The translations under genes were made by a program, and so were the position numbers. Positions 62,097-64,000 of a stretch of DNA of 64,000 bases are shown piece by piece. Each line of letters begins with the position of its first letter. Positions within the stretch are counted from its first letter, which is position 1. The DNA comes from Pseudaquabacterium pictum (GTDB lineage: Bacteria > Pseudomonadota > Gammaproteobacteria > Burkholderiales > Burkholderiaceae_C). The stretch lies in contig NZ_BJCL01000013.1 of NCBI RefSeq assembly GCF_005403045.1, positions 62,001 through 126,000 of the forward strand. The letters run 5' to 3'. A model generated the notes under the pieces. The model did no database searches. It had not been told where the DNA came from and was given only the letters and a program-made list of their open reading frames with translations.

Positions 62097-63323
62097 TCAG
62101 AAGCGATTACCGAGGAAACGCCGAGCCGCACCCAGAAATTCCTTGGCAAGGCCAACCGGTGAAGTCCGTACTGCCAGTTGGCCAAGCTGAAGGCCTTGGT
62201 AGCTAGGCACGGCGCCACCAAGAAGACGGAGCGCCAGCATGCGGGCAAGGAGCACCGACTTGCGCCTGTGCTGATAGGGCTGGATTGCGCGCAAATCGCC
62301 GGGGTCGAAAGGTTCCAAATGTACGGATGCCCGCTGCGCTTCAGCAACCAGGCGCTCACCCACAACCGTGCGCGCAACCACCAAACTGCGTCCATCACGT
62401 TCCGTGAAGTCCGGATAGCCGTCTCGACCGTACCAAGCATCGGCACACACCACGTCGGCAAACTCACCAGTGCCATCGGCGCAGAGCTTGCAGCGTGTCT
62501 GCAGATGGCGATTGAGGATGTTGCCCCAAGCCGTGTTGTAGTCCATCGCCTCAGTCCTGCCGGCCGCCGTTCTCGCCTGCGTCAAACCCGGCCAACCGTC
62601 ACCCCGGTAGCGAAAATGCACGACGTCTTCAGACACCAATTGCATCTGCTTCAAGATGGCCGAGGTCCCGTGCTGGCTGGGCGTACCGGCGCACATGAAC
62701 GACAGCAAGATGGGAATCCGCTCAGCCAGAGACGGCTCTTGCGAGATGATCTTTCGGACCGCTGCAACGTCGCACGGCTTGCCCACAAACGCAAACCGTC
62801 CGGGTAGAGCAAGTGCCACAGGCAGTGCAGCCACCGGTGAAGCAGGAGAGTAGCGTGACCCGGCACCATCCAGCACTTCAGATCGCGTCCGACTGATCAT
62901 CGCCTCGTTGCGGAGCGGCTCACCGGGTGCCACCTGCACGTGCAGCACGAAGTCGACCTGGCGACTCGCCAACAGGTGGATCAGCAGCGCCGAGAGCACG
63001 CCACCAGACGAGCCGCGATGACGCACATCCGGGTCCACCGCATGGCCGGCAGAAACGCGCCGCACAGGGCCCCACGCCGGCTCGTAACGGGTGCCCTCCT
63101 CAAACCGCACTGGATGAGAAAGACCAAGTCCCGGGCAGACAGCCCGAACTCGCGCTTGCTCGGCATCGGTCAGGTCCCGCTCGGCATGCGGCCGGAGGAA
63201 GCCCTTGGCATTCAGCCGCATCGCGACAACCGACGGTCCGACCGCGGGCACGCAGGCTCCGCATCCAGAGCACAGGCCGGACTTGACGATACCGGCCAGG
63301 GTTTGGTCAGTGCGCACCGGCAC
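62097..63323 (-). CDS. Coenzyme F420 hydrogenase beta-subunit-like (FrhB) protein
   Basis: A 408-residue iron-sulfur flavoprotein-like member of the FrhB family. The N-terminal CSGCGAC is a ferredoxin-type cysteine motif, RHRGSSGGVLSALLI binds cofactor in the family, and C-terminal TRCKLCADGTGEFADVVCADAW adds two more cysteines. Bacterial homologues are frequently encoded with polysaccharide pyruvyltransferases, as here, but their reaction is unclear. The GTG at 63323 overlaps the pyruvyltransferase end by 17 bases; a GTG at 63317 is an alternative. Confidence 0.88.
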   Translation of the reverse strand: MPVRTDQTLAGIVKSGLCSGCGACVPAVGPSVVAMRLNAKGFLRPHAERDLTDAEQARVRAVCPGLGLSHPVRFEEGTRYEPAWGPVRRVSAGHAVDPDVRHRGSSGGVLSALLIHLLASRQVDFVLHVQVAPGEPLRNEAMISRTRSEVLDGAGSRYSPASPVAALPVALALPGRFAFVGKPCDVAAVRKIISQEPSLAERIPILLSFMCAGTPSQHGTSAILKQMQLVSEDVVHFRYRGDGWPGLTQARTAAGRTEAMDYNTAWGNILNRHLQTRCKLCADGTGEFADVVCADAWYGRDGYPDFTERDGRSLVVARTVVGERLVAEAQRASVHLEPFDPGDLRAIQPYQHRRKSVLLARMLALRLLGGAVPSYQGLQLGQLAVRTSPVGLAKEFLGAARRFLGNRF

Positions 63324-64000
63324 ACTCCGTCAGCAGGCTTGCCAATGCAGCCCGATAGCGGTCAAGGCGGCCCTCGGCAGCCTGCATACCAACCCGCACC
63401 TGCTGCGCCAGTTCGTCGCGATGTTCAAACCCTGTCTTGATGCGTTGAATGACCTGCGATTCGGACTCAACCTGGCAATCGGCGACATGTGAATAACCCA
63501 ACGTGCCGAACAAGCCTGTGAACTTGCGGCTGTAGGCCATGGGCACACCGGGCACACCAGACGAAAATGCGGCGATGCAGGCATGCATGCGTGCCCCGGT
63601 GAAGTAGTCCAGACCGGAAATGAAACTCTTCGCGGCGCTTGGCGACTCGAATGGGCCAGCCAGTTGTACATGTGGCCGCAATGCAGAAACCTGCTGAGAC
63701 GCACGCCAGTCATCCTCCACCTCGCGGTCTGGGGTAACGACGTGTGGGACCAACCAGACATCCGCGCCAGCAACCACAGTGAACCAGTCCACGAGGTCCA
63801 GGATGGACCTTCTGTAGTCGAGTTTCAAACCGAACTGGTTGTTGCCGGTGTAACCACCCGACCAAAGCAAACCGGAAACGTTGATGCCGACACGAGGCCG
63901 ACCACCAAATTTCTGCGCCTGCTCGAACGGCAGGGCAAAGGCCACATCAGTGACTTCAAGCAGTGGCGTTTTCAATCCGCGCCCCTGGTAAAACGCTGTC
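63307..64000 (-). CDS. Polysaccharide pyruvyltransferase, N-terminus outside the window
   Basis: The C-terminal 230 residues of a WcaK/CsaB-type pyruvyltransferase, which adds ketal pyruvate to surface sugars. GLKTPLLEVTDVAFALPFE, VGINVSGLLWSGGY, VWLVPHVV and the donor-site FISGLDYFTGARMHACIAA are characteristic. The frame is open to the right edge, so the start lies beyond 64000. It overlaps the FrhB-like gene and is the most upstream gene of the leftward chain in view. Confidence 0.88.
   Translation of the reverse strand, partial: TAFYQGRGLKTPLLEVTDVAFALPFEQAQKFGGRPRVGINVSGLLWSGGYTGNNQFGLKLDYRRSILDLVDWFTVVAGADVWLVPHVVTPDREVEDDWRASQQVSALRPHVQLAGPFESPSAAKSFISGLDYFTGARMHACIAAFSSGVPGVPMAYSRKFTGLFGTLGYSHVADCQVESESQVIQRIKTGFEHRDELAQQVRVGMQAAEGRLDRYRAALASLLTECAGAH

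Overview
This is a GC-rich window from a betaproteobacterium, most likely a Burkholderiales member of the Rubrivivax/Leptothrix/Roseateles type. The evidence is the very high GC third-position bias, the gene order FmdB zinc ribbon - DUF502 - aspS with nudB / endonuclease-exonuclease-phosphatase / clsB nearby, ubiJ-ubiB, and an EpsL / PEP-CTERM exopolysaccharide locus. No plasmid, phage or insertion-sequence genes were seen.

The first 26 kb are mostly housekeeping. They hold a partial short-chain dehydrogenase, an S9 peptidase, a CoxE-like VWA protein, a translationally coupled tamA-tamB pair for outer-membrane assembly and a tRNA-Arg(CCU). Next come a FeeM-like N-acyl amino acid synthase with palindromes upstream, and a coupled exonuclease / ATP-dependent DNA ligase pair. 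A small proline-repeat secreted protein follows. A leftward chain then runs FmdB, DUF502, aspS, an AbrB/Doc toxin-antitoxin pair, aroG, nudB, an endonuclease/exonuclease/phosphatase gene and clsB. A sodium:solute symporter, ubiB and ubiJ close this part.

From 26.48 kb to the right end the window is one large exopolysaccharide locus. The rightward half (26.5-52.8 kb) encodes a WcaJ-type initiating phosphosugar transferase, an EpsL barrel, galE, bifunctional manC, and rfbB-rfbD-rfbA (rfbC is not in the window). Two separate DUF1800-DUF1501 gene pairs follow, with three PEP-CTERM-type proteins between them. Then come a GDP-mannose 6-dehydrogenase (algD), a GT4 glycosyltransferase and an AlgL-type alginate lyase. 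The leftward half (64.0-52.9 kb) encodes a pyruvyltransferase, an FrhB-like protein, an O-antigen ligase/polymerase, two glycosyltransferases, a heparinase II/III-type lyase, an aldo/keto reductase, a GMC oxidoreductase and an AT-rich acyltransferase. Almost every junction within the leftward chain up to the GMC oxidoreductase overlaps by a few bases. Together these predict a Wzx/Wzy-type acidic heteropolysaccharide containing mannose/mannuronate and dTDP-sugars, decorated with acyl and pyruvyl groups and trimmed by two lyases.

The most unusual element is a 1974-residue lipoprotein gene (41449-47373). It carries eleven tandem CBM60-like modules, mostly with an exact 129-residue period and including a near-identical 794-bp internal duplication, in front of a DUF1800 domain. 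It is translationally coupled to a Tat-type DUF1501 gene. A second, one-module version of the same pair lies at 34.6-38.6 kb. These paired proteins are the best candidate here for an undescribed system, possibly one that binds or processes the matrix polysaccharide at the cell surface.
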